Of a stretch of DNA of 64,000 nucleotides, positions 26,188-34,814 are shown one piece after another (the first letter of the stretch is position 1; each line of letters opens with the position of its first letter). A program made the position numbers and the translations under genes. Source of the stretch: PALSA-505 sp036496025 (lineage in GTDB: Bacteria; Actinomycetota; Actinomycetes; Streptosporangiales; Streptosporangiaceae); NCBI GenBank assembly GCA_036496025.1, contig DASXLW010000094.1, forward strand, positions 62,001 to 126,000. Direction: 5' to 3'. The notes under the pieces were generated by a model. That model did not search any database. It was not told the origin of the DNA and saw nothing but the letters and a program-made list of their open reading frames with translations.

Positions 26188-28452
26188 ATGACCATCGGCA
26201 GTGCGCGCGTCACTTCGAGCCCGGATGCGCAGTCAGCCGGCACGCCTGTCGTGACGAAGGCGGAAAAGCCGCGGCACGACCTGCCCGCAGACCGGTATCT
26301 CGAGCGCGAGGAGAGCTGGCTCCGGTTCAACCAGCGGGTGCTCGAACTGGCCGAGGATCCTGCGGTTCCGCTGCTGGAGCGGGTCAGGTTCATGGCCATC
26401 TTCGCCAGCAACCTGGATGAGTTCTTCATGGTGCGCGTGGCCGGCCTGGTCCGCCGGATGGCCGCCGGGCTTCCCGTCGAGGGCCATGCCGGCCGCAGGC
26501 CCACCCAGGTGCTGGAGAACGTGCTCGAGATCGCCGGCGAGCTGACGTTGCGGCACGCCGCCTGCTACATCAACACGATCCAGCCCGACCTGGCCGCCCA
26601 GGGGATCGAGATCCTGCGCTGGAAGGAGCTGTCGGCCGCCGAGCAGAGCGGCCTGCACCGGCTGTTCCGTGAGCGGATCTATCCGGTGCTCACCCCCCTC
26701 GTGGTGGACCCGGCCCACCCGTTCCCTTACATCTCCGGCCTGTCGCTCAGCCTCGCGGTCATGGTGGCCGACCCGGAAACCGGCGAGACGATGTTCGCCC
26801 GGGTGAAAGTACCGCCGCTGCTGCCCAGGTTCCTGACCGTCTCGCCGCAGCGGTTCGTCCCGCTCGAGGACGTGATCGCGGCTCATCTCAACGAGCTGTT
26901 CGTCGGCCTTGACGTGCTGGAGCACCACCCCTTCCGGGTCACCCGCATCCGCGACCTGGAGATCGACGAAGACGTCACCGAGGACCTGCTGCAGGCGCTG
27001 GAGCGGGAACTGCAGCGGCACCGGTTCGAGCCGGCCGTCCGGCTCGAGGTGGAGGAGTCCATCTCCAGCGACGTCCTCGAGCGGCTGGTCACCGAGCTGA
27101 GCATCGACAGGAGGGCGGTGTACCGGGTCCCCGGCCTGCTCGACCTGTCCGGCCTTTCGGCCATTGCCGATCTCGACCTGCGTGACCTGAAGTACCCCGC
27201 GTTCGTCCCCTCGGAAGCGGCCATCCCGCAGGACACGGACATCTTCTCGGTGCTGGCCGACCACGACGTGCTGGTGCACCATCCCTACGACTCGTTCACC
27301 ACCAGCGTGGAACGGCTGATCGTCGATGCGGCCGCCGATCCCGCGGTGCTGGCCATCAAGCAGACGCTGTACCGGACCAGCGGCGAGTCACCGATCGTGG
27401 ACGCGCTGGTCGATGCCGCGGAAGCCGGCAAGCAGGTCGTGGTGGTGGTGGAGATCAAGGCCAGGTTCGACGAGCGGGCCAACATCGCCTGGGCGCGCAA
27501 GCTCGAGGAGGCGGGCTGCCACGTCGTGTACGGCTACGTCGGGTTGAAGACGCACGCCAAGGCCGCGCTGGTGGTGCGGGAGGAGCCGGACGGCGGGCTG
27601 CGCCGCTACTGCCACATCGGCACCGGTAACTACCACCCGACCACCGCCCGGCTCTACGAGGACTTCGGGCTGCTCACCGCCGACCCCACGGTGGGGGAGG
27701 ACGTCACCGACCTGTTCAACAACCTCACCGGCTACAGCAGGAAACGTTCGTACCGGCGGCTGCTGGTGGCCCCCGAGGGGCTGCGGGCCGGGCTGGTGGA
27801 CCGGATCAACCGCCAGGCGCAGAACGCCGAGGCGGGACTGCCCTCCCAGATCCAGTTCAAGTGCAACTCGCTGACCGACGAGGCCATCATGGACGCGCTC
27901 TACCGCGCTTCGATGGCGGGCGTGCCCATCGACCTGTGGATACGGGGGATCTGCTCGCTGCGCCCCGGCGTTCCCGGGCTGTCGGAGACGATCCGGGTGC
28001 GCAGCATACTGGGCCGGTTCCTGGAGCACGCGCGAGTCTACGGGTTCGGGCCCGCCGAGCTGGCGGGCCGGACCAAGTCCGCCGGCGACGCCCAGGAGGT
28101 CTGGCTGGGCAGCTCGGACCTGATGCACCGAAACCTGGACCGCCGGGTTGAGCTTCTCGTCCGGGTAAACGATCCGGGACACCAGAAGCAGCTGCGCGAC
28201 CTGCTCACTCTGGCGATGACTGACACCACCGCGTCCTGGTGGCTGGACACGGACGGTACCTGGACCCGGCACCACCTGGACGCCAACGGCGTGCCGCTGC
28301 TTGACCTGCAGGCCTACCTGGTTCAGATCAGGCAGACGGGCGGGCGGTCGGCGTCGGAGGCGGACCGGCGGCGGGCCAAGCAACGGCACCTCTCCGAGCG
28401 GGAACGCGCGACCGGCAGACGCGTCTCCTCCGGGAGGACCGGCACCAGGTGA
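26188..28452 (+). CDS. ppk1: Polyphosphate kinase 1
   Basis: Ppk (754 aa) reversibly polymerises ATP gamma-phosphate into inorganic polyphosphate. It has the N-terminal domain ESWLRFNQRVLELAEDPAVPLLERVRFMAIFASNLDEFFMVRV. The catalytic-core features include DIFSVLADHDVLVHHPYDSF and KQTLYRTSGESPIVDAL. The likely phospho-accepting His is in KTHAKAALVV (near 456), followed by RRYCHIGTGNYHPTTARLYEDFGLLTADP. The protein is full length with a basic C-terminal tail. GTGA overlap with the MutT1-like gene makes a two-gene operon. Confidence 0.97.
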   Translation: MTIGSARVTSSPDAQSAGTPVVTKAEKPRHDLPADRYLEREESWLRFNQRVLELAEDPAVPLLERVRFMAIFASNLDEFFMVRVAGLVRRMAAGLPVEGHAGRRPTQVLENVLEIAGELTLRHAACYINTIQPDLAAQGIEILRWKELSAAEQSGLHRLFRERIYPVLTPLVVDPAHPFPYISGLSLSLAVMVADPETGETMFARVKVPPLLPRFLTVSPQRFVPLEDVIAAHLNELFVGLDVLEHHPFRVTRIRDLEIDEDVTEDLLQALERELQRHRFEPAVRLEVEESISSDVLERLVTELSIDRRAVYRVPGLLDLSGLSAIADLDLRDLKYPAFVPSEAAIPQDTDIFSVLADHDVLVHHPYDSFTTSVERLIVDAAADPAVLAIKQTLYRTSGESPIVDALVDAAEAGKQVVVVVEIKARFDERANIAWARKLEEAGCHVVYGYVGLKTHAKAALVVREEPDGGLRRYCHIGTGNYHPTTARLYEDFGLLTADPTVGEDVTDLFNNLTGYSRKRSYRRLLVAPEGLRAGLVDRINRQAQNAEAGLPSQIQFKCNSLTDEAIMDALYRASMAGVPIDLWIRGICSLRPGVPGLSETIRVRSILGRFLEHARVYGFGPAELAGRTKSAGDAQEVWLGSSDLMHRNLDRRVELLVRVNDPGHQKQLRDLLTLAMTDTTASWWLDTDGTWTRHHLDANGVPLLDLQAYLVQIRQTGGRSASEADRRRAKQRHLSERERATGRRVSSGRTGTR

Positions 28453-29411
28453 CCGGCCAGCCCACCCGGCCCCGGCCGAACCCAGCCTGGCCGGGCGTCG
28501 AGGTCAAGGCGGCCGGAGCCGTGCTCTACCGGCCGGCCGGCGGCGGCATCGAGGTGGTGCTCATCCACCGGCCCAGGCGCAGCGACTGGACGTTTCCCAA
28601 GGGCAAGCTCGAACCGGGCGAGCACGTGCTGATGGCGGCCGTGCGCGAGGTGACCGAGGAGACGGGCATCCGCCCCGTGCTCGGGCGGCCGCTGGCCACC
28701 GTGCGCTATCAGGTGGACAGCGGGCCCAAGCGGGTGGACTACTGGGCGGCCCGGGTGGATCACCCGCCGGACGCGCCCTTCGTCCCCGGCGACGAGGTGG
28801 ACCGCCTGGAGTGGCTGACCGCGGCCGCGGCCGGGGAGCGCCTCACCTACACCCACGATGCCCGGCTGCTGGAGCGCCTGCTGGCTCCCGTGGGGGACGT
28901 CGGCCCGCCCGACGGGGATACCGTGCCCTGCATCCTGTTGCGGCACGCCTCAGCCGGGCGGAAGGGCGCATGGGACGGAGATGACCTGCAGCGCCCGCTC
29001 GACGAGCGCGGGGCGGCGGAGGCGGCGATCCTGGCCGGCCTGCTCGGCTGCTTCGGGGTGCAACGGGTGATCAGCTCGGCCGCGGAACGCTGCGTGGGCA
29101 CCGTCCGCCCCTACGCGGAACGGATCGGCGCGGTCATCGAGACCGAGCCCGCCTTCACCATCCGGGCCGCCGGCGGGAGCGACCACGGCGACGCGGCGCG
29201 CACGCGCATGACCGAACTGCTGGCGAAGCCGTCACCCATGGTCATCTGCGGGCACCGGGAGAACATGCCTGTGCTGCTGGCTCAGGCCCGTGCCGTGCTG
29301 CCCGGCTTCCCGCCCGGCGACGAGTGGGCGCCGCCCAAGGCGGGCTTCTGGGTCCTGCACATCGCGCGGGGACGGCTGGCCGCCCTCGAGCACCACACGA
29401 CCAGCGCCTAG
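28449..29411 (+). CDS. mutT1: MutT1-like NUDIX plus histidine phosphatase protein
   Basis: A 320-aa two-domain sanitising enzyme. The Nudix box GX5EX7REXXEEXG is visible as GKLEPGEHVLMAAVREVTEETG, followed by a histidine phosphatase domain starting LLRHASAGRKG, with the later CGHRENMP motif. This layout matches mycobacterial MutT1, which hydrolyses 8-oxo-dGTP and diadenosine polyphosphates. It overlaps ppk1 by GTGA. Its TAG stop shares the CTAG tetramer with the stop of the convergent ogt gene. Confidence 0.93.
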   Translation: MTGQPTRPRPNPAWPGVEVKAAGAVLYRPAGGGIEVVLIHRPRRSDWTFPKGKLEPGEHVLMAAVREVTEETGIRPVLGRPLATVRYQVDSGPKRVDYWAARVDHPPDAPFVPGDEVDRLEWLTAAAAGERLTYTHDARLLERLLAPVGDVGPPDGDTVPCILLRHASAGRKGAWDGDDLQRPLDERGAAEAAILAGLLGCFGVQRVISSAAERCVGTVRPYAERIGAVIETEPAFTIRAAGGSDHGDAARTRMTELLAKPSPMVICGHRENMPVLLAQARAVLPGFPPGDEWAPPKAGFWVLHIARGRLAALEHHTTSA

Positions 29412-29941
29412 GCGGCCGGCTCGCCGAAGTCCAGCATGGCGGGCAGCGCGCCCTCGAACGTGAGCAGCCAGCGCTTGAGCTCGGGCCCGCTGCCGCCGCT
29501 GAATCCGCCCAGGCCGTCGGCGGCGACGACCCGATGGCACGGCACGATGAGCGGGATCGGGTTCGAGGCCAGGATGCCCCCCACGTCCCGGGCGTCGATC
29601 TCGGCGTGCCCACCCCGCAGTGCCAGCCGGCGCGCCACCGATCCGTACGTGGTGGTCTCGCCGTATCCCACGGTCTCGGCGAGCAGGCACAGCACTTCCC
29701 GCCGCGCCCCGGCGACGCTGCCCCAGTCGAGCGGCAGGTCAAAGACGCGCCGCGTGCCGCCGAAATACTCCGACAACTGGTCGCGCGCGGCCGCGAGCAG
29801 CCCGCCGGAGACTGCCGCCGGCCCCGGCTCGGCCCCCGCCGGCGGCGGCCCGAAGCGGACCTTCGCGACGCCCGCGGCGCCGCAGCCGACGGACACCTGC
29901 CCGACCGGAATCTGGATGCTGGCCCAGTCAAGTTTCCTCAC
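29408..29941 (-). CDS. ogt: Methylated-DNA--protein-cysteine S-methyltransferase
   Basis: A 177-aa suicide repair protein that removes alkyl groups from O6-alkylguanine. The acceptor motif is IPLIVPCHRVVA. It also has the Tyr/Arg DNA-binding stretch (GYGETTTYGSVARRLAL), the DVGGILASNP segment and the end ELKRWLLTFEG. A GTG at 29941 is chosen because the conserved sequence begins there; GTG 29947 is an alternative. It is convergent with the MutT1-like gene, so two nucleotide/DNA-damage genes meet tail to tail. Confidence 0.94.
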   Translation of the reverse strand: MRKLDWASIQIPVGQVSVGCGAAGVAKVRFGPPPAGAEPGPAAVSGGLLAAARDQLSEYFGGTRRVFDLPLDWGSVAGARREVLCLLAETVGYGETTTYGSVARRLALRGGHAEIDARDVGGILASNPIPLIVPCHRVVAADGLGGFSGGSGPELKRWLLTFEGALPAMLDFGEPAA

Positions 29942-30035
29942 TCCCACATTCTGCCCGGCCCCTCTGACAGAACCCGGGACTGTCGGTCGCCGGTGATAGA
30001 CCTCGGTCGTGCGAACCCCGTGGACAGGAGGTGCC

Positions 30036-30377
30036 ATGGCCCATTCCCTGGCCGATTCCGTCGAGGCCGAGCTGGTCCGGCTGGGCCGGATGCTCACCGA
30101 GCCCGGGCAGCGCGAGTGCCTGCGCTGCTACCTGATCCGGATGCTCAACGAGTTCGGCTGCGACAACACGCACCGGTGGACCCGGCGCTGGCGCGACGCC
30201 CGCGCGCCCCGGGCGCACGCGCTGGTGGAGCGGCTGCAGCGCCGCGGCGCGTGCTGCTGCGACTGCGAGGTGATCTTCAACGTCTTCAGCGACTACCCGC
30301 GGACCAGCCGTCTCCTGCCGTGTGCCGGCGTATCGCGGGCCGGCTCTACCCGCCCCTGCGACCTGCGGCGGAAGTAA
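30036..30377 (+). CDS. DUF2695 protein
   Basis: A 113-aa protein. The ATG at 30036 is set by a strong ACAGGAGGT ribosome site 4-5 bases upstream. The centre CLRCYLIRMLNEFGCDNTHRWTRRW....CCCDCEVIFNVF matches DUF2695, a small Cys-containing domain of unknown function. The four Cys in CCCDC and CLRC could bind metal. The stop abuts the stop of the rnd gene with no gap. Confidence 0.85.
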   Translation: MAHSLADSVEAELVRLGRMLTEPGQRECLRCYLIRMLNEFGCDNTHRWTRRWRDARAPRAHALVERLQRRGACCCDCEVIFNVFSDYPRTSRLLPCAGVSRAGSTRPCDLRRK

Positions 30378-31622
30378 TCAGTCCGGCGCCTCTTCCCGCT
30401 CCTCAAGCTCGGACAGCGCAGCGGCGATGGGCGCGGCCGTAAGCTCAACCTGCCACGGCCTGGCCCCGTAGCCGGCCAGCTGCGCTGCGAACGCTTCCGG
30501 GGTTGGCGGCTCGGGCGGCTTCCAGGCCACCCTGCGCACCGCGTCAGGATGCAGCAGGTTCTCTGCGGGGACGCTGAGAGACTCGCCCAGGGCGCTGACA
30601 ACCGCCCTGGCGGCCGTCAGCCGCTGCGCGGCCACCGGGTCCCGCTCGGCCCACCGATGGGTCGGCGGCGGGCCATCGGCGGCGGGCCCCGATGAGGCAG
30701 GCAGCGCCGTCTCCGGCTGGGCCTGGGCCCGGCGGACGGCGGCCACCCAGCTCCGGGCGTTCCGGCGGGCACCGCGCCCGGTGAACCCGGGTAGGACGGT
30801 CACGTCCTCTCCGCCGGCGGGCAGGGCGCGGGCGGCTTCGATGATCGCGGCGTCGGGCAGCACCCGGCCCGGCGACAGGTCCCGCCGCCTGGCTACCGCG
30901 TCCCGCTCCAGCCAGAGCTCGCGGACGATGGCCAGCCCGCGGCGGGTGCGGACCCGGTGAATACCCGAGGTGCGCCGCCACGGCTCCGGCCGCGGGCCCG
31001 GCGGCCTCGCGGCGAGCACGGCCGCGAATTCCTGCCGGGCCCACTCCGTCTTGCCCTGCTCTTCGAGCTGTCCGGCCAGCGCGTCGCGCAGCTGGACCAG
31101 GACCTCGACGTCCAGCGCCGCGTAACGAAGCCATGCGGCCGGCAGCGGGCGGGTGGACCAGTCTTCCGCACCGTGCCCCTTGGCCAGCCGGAGCCCGAGC
31201 ACCTCCTCCACCAGCGCGGCCAGGCCCACCCGCGGGTAGCCGAGCAGCCGGCCCGCCAGCTCGGTGTCGAACAGCGCACGGGGACGGTAGCCGAGCTCGT
31301 CCAGGCAGGGCAGATCCTGCCCCGCGGCGTGCAGCACGGCTTCGGCCGGGGCGAGCGCGGCGTCGAGCCCGGAAAGGTCGGGGCAGGTCACCGGGTCGAT
31401 GAGCACGGTGCCCGCCCCCTCGCGGCGGAACTGGACGAGAAACGCGCGCTGACCGTAGCGGAAGCCGGAGGCCCGTTCGGCATCCACGGCTACCGGGCCG
31501 CTGCCGTCGGCCAGCGCGCGGGTGGCCCGGGCCAGCGCCTCGCCGGTCGAGACGACCGCGGGCACGCCATCACGCGGCTCCAGCAGCGGGACGACGTCGT
31601 CTTGCGGCTGACTCTGCGTCAC
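30378..31622 (-). CDS. rnd: Ribonuclease D family protein
   Basis: A 414-aa 3'-5' exoribonuclease of the DEDDy type. Catalytic motifs are VAVDAERASGFRYGQ, LHAAGQDLPCLDELG, LFDTELAGRLLG and YAALDVEVLVQLRD. An HRDC domain follows (RRGLAIVRELWLERDAVARRRDLSPGRVLPDAAIIEAA). The GTG at 31622 overlaps the DUF3000 stop by GTGA and excludes a 53-residue Arg/Ala-rich false extension. It acts in RNA 3' processing and turnover. Confidence 0.93.
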   Translation of the reverse strand: MTQSQPQDDVVPLLEPRDGVPAVVSTGEALARATRALADGSGPVAVDAERASGFRYGQRAFLVQFRREGAGTVLIDPVTCPDLSGLDAALAPAEAVLHAAGQDLPCLDELGYRPRALFDTELAGRLLGYPRVGLAALVEEVLGLRLAKGHGAEDWSTRPLPAAWLRYAALDVEVLVQLRDALAGQLEEQGKTEWARQEFAAVLAARPPGPRPEPWRRTSGIHRVRTRRGLAIVRELWLERDAVARRRDLSPGRVLPDAAIIEAARALPAGGEDVTVLPGFTGRGARRNARSWVAAVRRAQAQPETALPASSGPAADGPPPTHRWAERDPVAAQRLTAARAVVSALGESLSVPAENLLHPDAVRRVAWKPPEPPTPEAFAAQLAGYGARPWQVELTAAPIAAALSELEEREEAPD

Positions 31623-32272
31623 GAACGTCGCCTGGGCCTCGGCAGCGCGCTCACGCCCGCCGCGGCGGGCGGCAGCCCGGCCGCCGCGCACAGCGCGTCG
31701 CACCAGGCCGCGACGTGCCCGGCGAGCGGCGGCGGGGCGGCCGGCGGCGGCGCGGCCGACGGCGCGCCTGCGGGCGACCATGACGCCCGTAGTTCCAGTC
31801 CGGTGGCGGTAGGCTCGTCCTCCTTGCCGCCGAAGCCCTCGGTGATCACCCTGGTCACGGTGCCGCTAGGCGCCGCGTATCCGACCGCGCGCGCGTCGAG
31901 GGCCTCAGTGAGCCAGCTCCAGCCCACCGGGCCGAGCAGCGGGTCGGCCGCGATCTCCGGCTCGACGTCGGCCCGGATGTACGCGATCACCCGGAACGGG
32001 CCGGCCCAGCCCGGCTGGCCGTCAGGGTCATACAGGAGCACGAACCTGCCCAGCGCGATCTCGGGCTGCTCCTGCGGCCCGGCGCCGGCCGCCAGGACCG
32101 TGGCCGCGATGGCCGCGGCGTGCGGGGCCAGCCTGCGCGGCGCGGGCACATCCTCGAAGACCACCTGAGGCCGGAGCGGCCGCTGGGCGTCACAGCCTGC
32201 ATGCAGGTCGGCAACCGCAGCGTCAAAGACAGAATCGGCGGTTGGGTAGCCTTCCTGGCCTGATGGCCTCAT
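31619..32272 (-). CDS. DUF3000 protein
   Basis: A 217-aa actinobacterial protein with VFDAAVADLHA, RPQVVFEDVPAPRRLAPHAAAIAATV, GRFVLLYDPDGQPGW and ADPLLGPVGWSWLTEAL, typical of DUF3000. Its function is unknown; in actinobacteria it is commonly found beside rnd, as here. The ATG at 32272 (MRPSGQEGY) is preferred; ATG 32296 is also possible. It overlaps rnd by GTGA. Confidence 0.88.
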   Translation of the reverse strand: MRPSGQEGYPTADSVFDAAVADLHAGCDAQRPLRPQVVFEDVPAPRRLAPHAAAIAATVLAAGAGPQEQPEIALGRFVLLYDPDGQPGWAGPFRVIAYIRADVEPEIAADPLLGPVGWSWLTEALDARAVGYAAPSGTVTRVITEGFGGKEDEPTATGLELRASWSPAGAPSAAPPPAAPPPLAGHVAAWCDALCAAAGLPPAAAGVSALPRPRRRS

Positions 32273-32302
32273 GAGCAGAGCGTACGTTGCCGCCACATCT
32301 CG

Positions 32303-32512
32303 TCATGCCACCCGGCCTGGCCAGTCCCGCAGGGCCGCCGGCCCGGCCGCCACGTCGGGGATGCCGATGAACAGCGCCGCGCCGCAGCCCGTGCACGCCC
32401 ATTCCAGGCAATCGCCGTCCGGCACGTCCGGACAGCATCCCGGCCCTTCGTGCGGCTGGTCGAACAGCTGGTCCTGGCCGCATTCGCGGCAGTAGCTGGT
32501 CATCTGGCCCAT
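32303..32512 (-). CDS. Small zinc-ribbon protein
   Basis: A 69-aa protein. The ATG at 32512 is supported by AGGAGGT 8 bases upstream. Two CxxC knuckles (CRECGQDQ and CTGCGAALF), plus a GCCPD pair, suggest a bound zinc ion. It precedes DUF3000 and rnd on the same strand by 30 bases, so a three-gene operon is likely. It is divergent from hemE. No specific function is recognised. Confidence 0.72.
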   Translation of the reverse strand: MGQMTSYCRECGQDQLFDQPHEGPGCCPDVPDGDCLEWACTGCGAALFIGIPDVAAGPAALRDWPGRVA

Positions 32513-32645
32513 CTCCGGCGACCTCCTCACGCAGATGTTGGCATGCTTTGCCGCCGGGGGGTTGGATCTGGCCCGGTGTGTCACGAATGTGCTCTCGGAT
32601 GCTTCCCCTGACCGGACACGCGGCGCCTTGTGAGACGATCGCGAT

Positions 32646-33698
32646 GTGAAGCCGCTCGCGGGCGAGTCGCCCTTCCTGCTGGCCTGCATGCGCAAGCCGG
32701 TGCCCTATACCCCCGTCTGGTACATGCGGCAGGCCGGCCGGTCGCTGCCCGAGTACCGCGCCACCCGGGCGGCGATGGGGATGCTCGACGCCTGCTCGCG
32801 GCCGGACATCATCGTGGAGATCACCCTGCAGCCGCTGCGCAGGTACGCCGTGGACGCCGCCATCTTGTTCAGCGACATCGTCGTCCCGCTCAAGGCGATC
32901 GGGGTCGGGCTCGATATCCGCCCGGGCGTCGGGCCGGTGCTGGAGCACCGGCTGCGCGACGCGCGCGACGTGGAACGGCTGCGCAACCTCGAGCCCGGCG
33001 ACATTCCGTACGTGACCGAGGCGGTGCGGGCACTCGTGAACGAACTGGGCGGGCGCCCGCTGATCGGCTTCGCCGGCGGCCCCTTCACCCTGGCGTCCTA
33101 CCTGGTCGAGGGCGGCCCGTCCAAGACCCACGAGCGCACCAAGACCCTCATGTACGGCAATCCCCGGCTGTGGAACACGCTGCTCGAGCGGCTCGCCGAC
33201 ATCACGATCGCGTTCCTGCGGGTCCAGGTGGACGCCGGGGCCGCCGCGATCCAGCTGTTCGACTCCTGGGTCGGCGCGGTCAGCCCGGATGACTACCGGC
33301 GCGTCATCCTGCCGCACGTCCGGAAGATCTTCGACTCGCTGGCCGCCACCGGGGTGCCGCGCATTCACTTCGGGGTGGGGACGGGCGAGCTGCTCGGCCT
33401 GATGGGGGAGGCGGGCGCCGACGTGATCGGCGTTGACTGGCGAGTGCCCCTGGACGAGGCCGCGCGCCGGGTGGAGCCGGGCAAGGCGCTGCAGGGGAAC
33501 CTGGATCCCGCCGTGCTGCTCGCTCCGTGGGAGGTCATCGAGTCCAAGGCCAAGGACGCGCTCGGCCGGGGCCGGGCCGCCGAGGGCCATGTGTTCAACC
33601 TTGGCCACGGCGTGCTGCCGGACACCGACCCGGATATGCTCGCCAGGCTGACCGACTACGTACATACGGAATCGGCGCGTCGCAACGGCGGCATCTGA
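32646..33698 (+). CDS. hemE: Uroporphyrinogen decarboxylase
   Basis: HemE (350 aa) converts uroporphyrinogen III to coproporphyrinogen III. It has the signature PVWYMRQAGRSLPEYR, FSDIVVPLKAIGVGL, GFAGGPFTLASYLVEGG, IQLFDSWVGAVSP and the final HGVLPDTDP. The GTG start at 32646 begins the conserved N-terminus. Together with cgoX and chdC 4-6 kb downstream, it supplies the actinobacterial coproporphyrin route to haem. Confidence 0.97.
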   Translation: MKPLAGESPFLLACMRKPVPYTPVWYMRQAGRSLPEYRATRAAMGMLDACSRPDIIVEITLQPLRRYAVDAAILFSDIVVPLKAIGVGLDIRPGVGPVLEHRLRDARDVERLRNLEPGDIPYVTEAVRALVNELGGRPLIGFAGGPFTLASYLVEGGPSKTHERTKTLMYGNPRLWNTLLERLADITIAFLRVQVDAGAAAIQLFDSWVGAVSPDDYRRVILPHVRKIFDSLAATGVPRIHFGVGTGELLGLMGEAGADVIGVDWRVPLDEAARRVEPGKALQGNLDPAVLLAPWEVIESKAKDALGRGRAAEGHVFNLGHGVLPDTDPDMLARLTDYVHTESARRNGGI

Positions 33699-33809
33699 CG
33701 TTTCCGCGGAAACGCCGGGCCGCCCTGGTACGGCGAGCGGCTCAACCTGGACTACGCCATCGCGGTCCTGTTCGGCAACCAGCAGGCCCGCGCCGTCCGG
33801 GCCGCCTGA
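33699..33809 (+). pseudogene. Coding-like 37-codon relic in frame after hemE stop
   Basis: After the hemE TGA the same frame stays open for 36 codons and ends in TGA at 33807. There is no internal start codon or ribosome site. From 33726 the text reads WYGERLNLDYAIAVLFGNQQARAVRAA, with G or C in the third position of every codon, so it looks like the tail of a lost gene. The first 16 bases are the perfect palindrome CGTTTCCGCGGAAACG, which may be the hemE terminator or a junction. Source family unknown. Confidence 0.45.
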
Positions 33810-33814
33810 AACGC

Positions 33815-34756
33815 TCAGCTGGCGTCCCGGCGCAGCCAGCGCCGCCCGCGCAGGCCGCGGTAGGCGAGGTAACCGGCCAGCGCGCAGGCTGCGCCTATCG
33901 GCAGCACCGCGCCCAGCGCCCTGAGCAGCCAGGACACCACTGCGACCAGCGCATCCCAGCCCGCCCGCAGGCCGCCGACGAAGCCGCCCGCCGGCTTCGG
34001 GTGCCGGTGCGCGGCGTGCTTCGTCGCGGGCGGGCCGACCAGCCGCAGCGAGACAGTGGCGTACATGACCTCGTGGTTGAGCGCCCGCTGCTGGGCCTGC
34101 AGCGCTTCGAGTGCGGACTCCTGCGCGTTGATCTGCTGCTGGACGGACAGCAGGTTGCGGACCGATCCCGCGTGAGATAGCAGCGCGCGCAGTTGGGTGA
34201 TGGCCGCCTGCGCGGAGGCTACCCGGCTCGCGGTGTCCGCCACATCCAGCGTGATGTCCTGCGCCTGCTGCCGCAGGGATGTCTGAGTGCCGAGCCCGGC
34301 CAGCTCGCGGAGCGCAGCCGGGTAGGCGGAGGCCGGGATCTTCAGCTGGATGCTCGCGGTCGGGCGACCGGGCTGGCCCTGCCGCAGCGCCGCGTTCTCC
34401 GCGGAGACATACCCCCCAGCGTTGCTGGCGACCTGCGCCGCCCGCGCCGCGGCCCGGCCCACATCTCGCACGTGGACGGTCATGCTCGCCGTGAAGACGA
34501 TGTCCCGTCCGGCCGGCGCGAGGCGGGTCGCGCGGCCCGAGCTCTCCCCCCGGCCACTGCCGCCCGGCCGCCGCGGCGCGGCTGGGACAGCCGCACCCGG
34601 GCCGCTCACGGCGCTATTCGCCGCGCCGGCTGCCGACCCGGCGGATGCGGGGTGGTTGCCCGACCCGGCTCCGCCGCATGCGGACAGCAGCAGCGCGGCG
34701 GCGATGATCAGCCCGGCCGCGAGGGGGCGGAGCCCGGGAGGCGTTGCGTCTGGCAT
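33815..34756 (-). CDS. DUF4349 lipoprotein
   Basis: A 313-aa envelope protein. The ATG at 34756 starts a lipoprotein signal with lipobox LLLSAC. An Ala/Gly/Pro linker leads into DUF4349: DIVFTASMTVHVRDVGRAAARA, GGYVSAENA, IQLKIPASAYPAALRELAGLG. A coiled coil follows (LLSVQQQINAQESALEALQAQ). A C-terminal transmembrane helix (LGAVLPIGAACALAGYLAY) ends in a basic tail. A family role in envelope stress or signalling is not established. Confidence 0.87.
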   Translation of the reverse strand: MPDATPPGLRPLAAGLIIAAALLLSACGGAGSGNHPASAGSAAGAANSAVSGPGAAVPAAPRRPGGSGRGESSGRATRLAPAGRDIVFTASMTVHVRDVGRAAARAAQVASNAGGYVSAENAALRQGQPGRPTASIQLKIPASAYPAALRELAGLGTQTSLRQQAQDITLDVADTASRVASAQAAITQLRALLSHAGSVRNLLSVQQQINAQESALEALQAQQRALNHEVMYATVSLRLVGPPATKHAAHRHPKPAGGFVGGLRAGWDALVAVVSWLLRALGAVLPIGAACALAGYLAYRGLRGRRWLRRDAS

Positions 34757-34814
34757 GCCGATGCGACGCCGCGCGGCCTGCCGCCGGTTCCCGGCCGCGG
34801 ATAACGGCTGTGTA

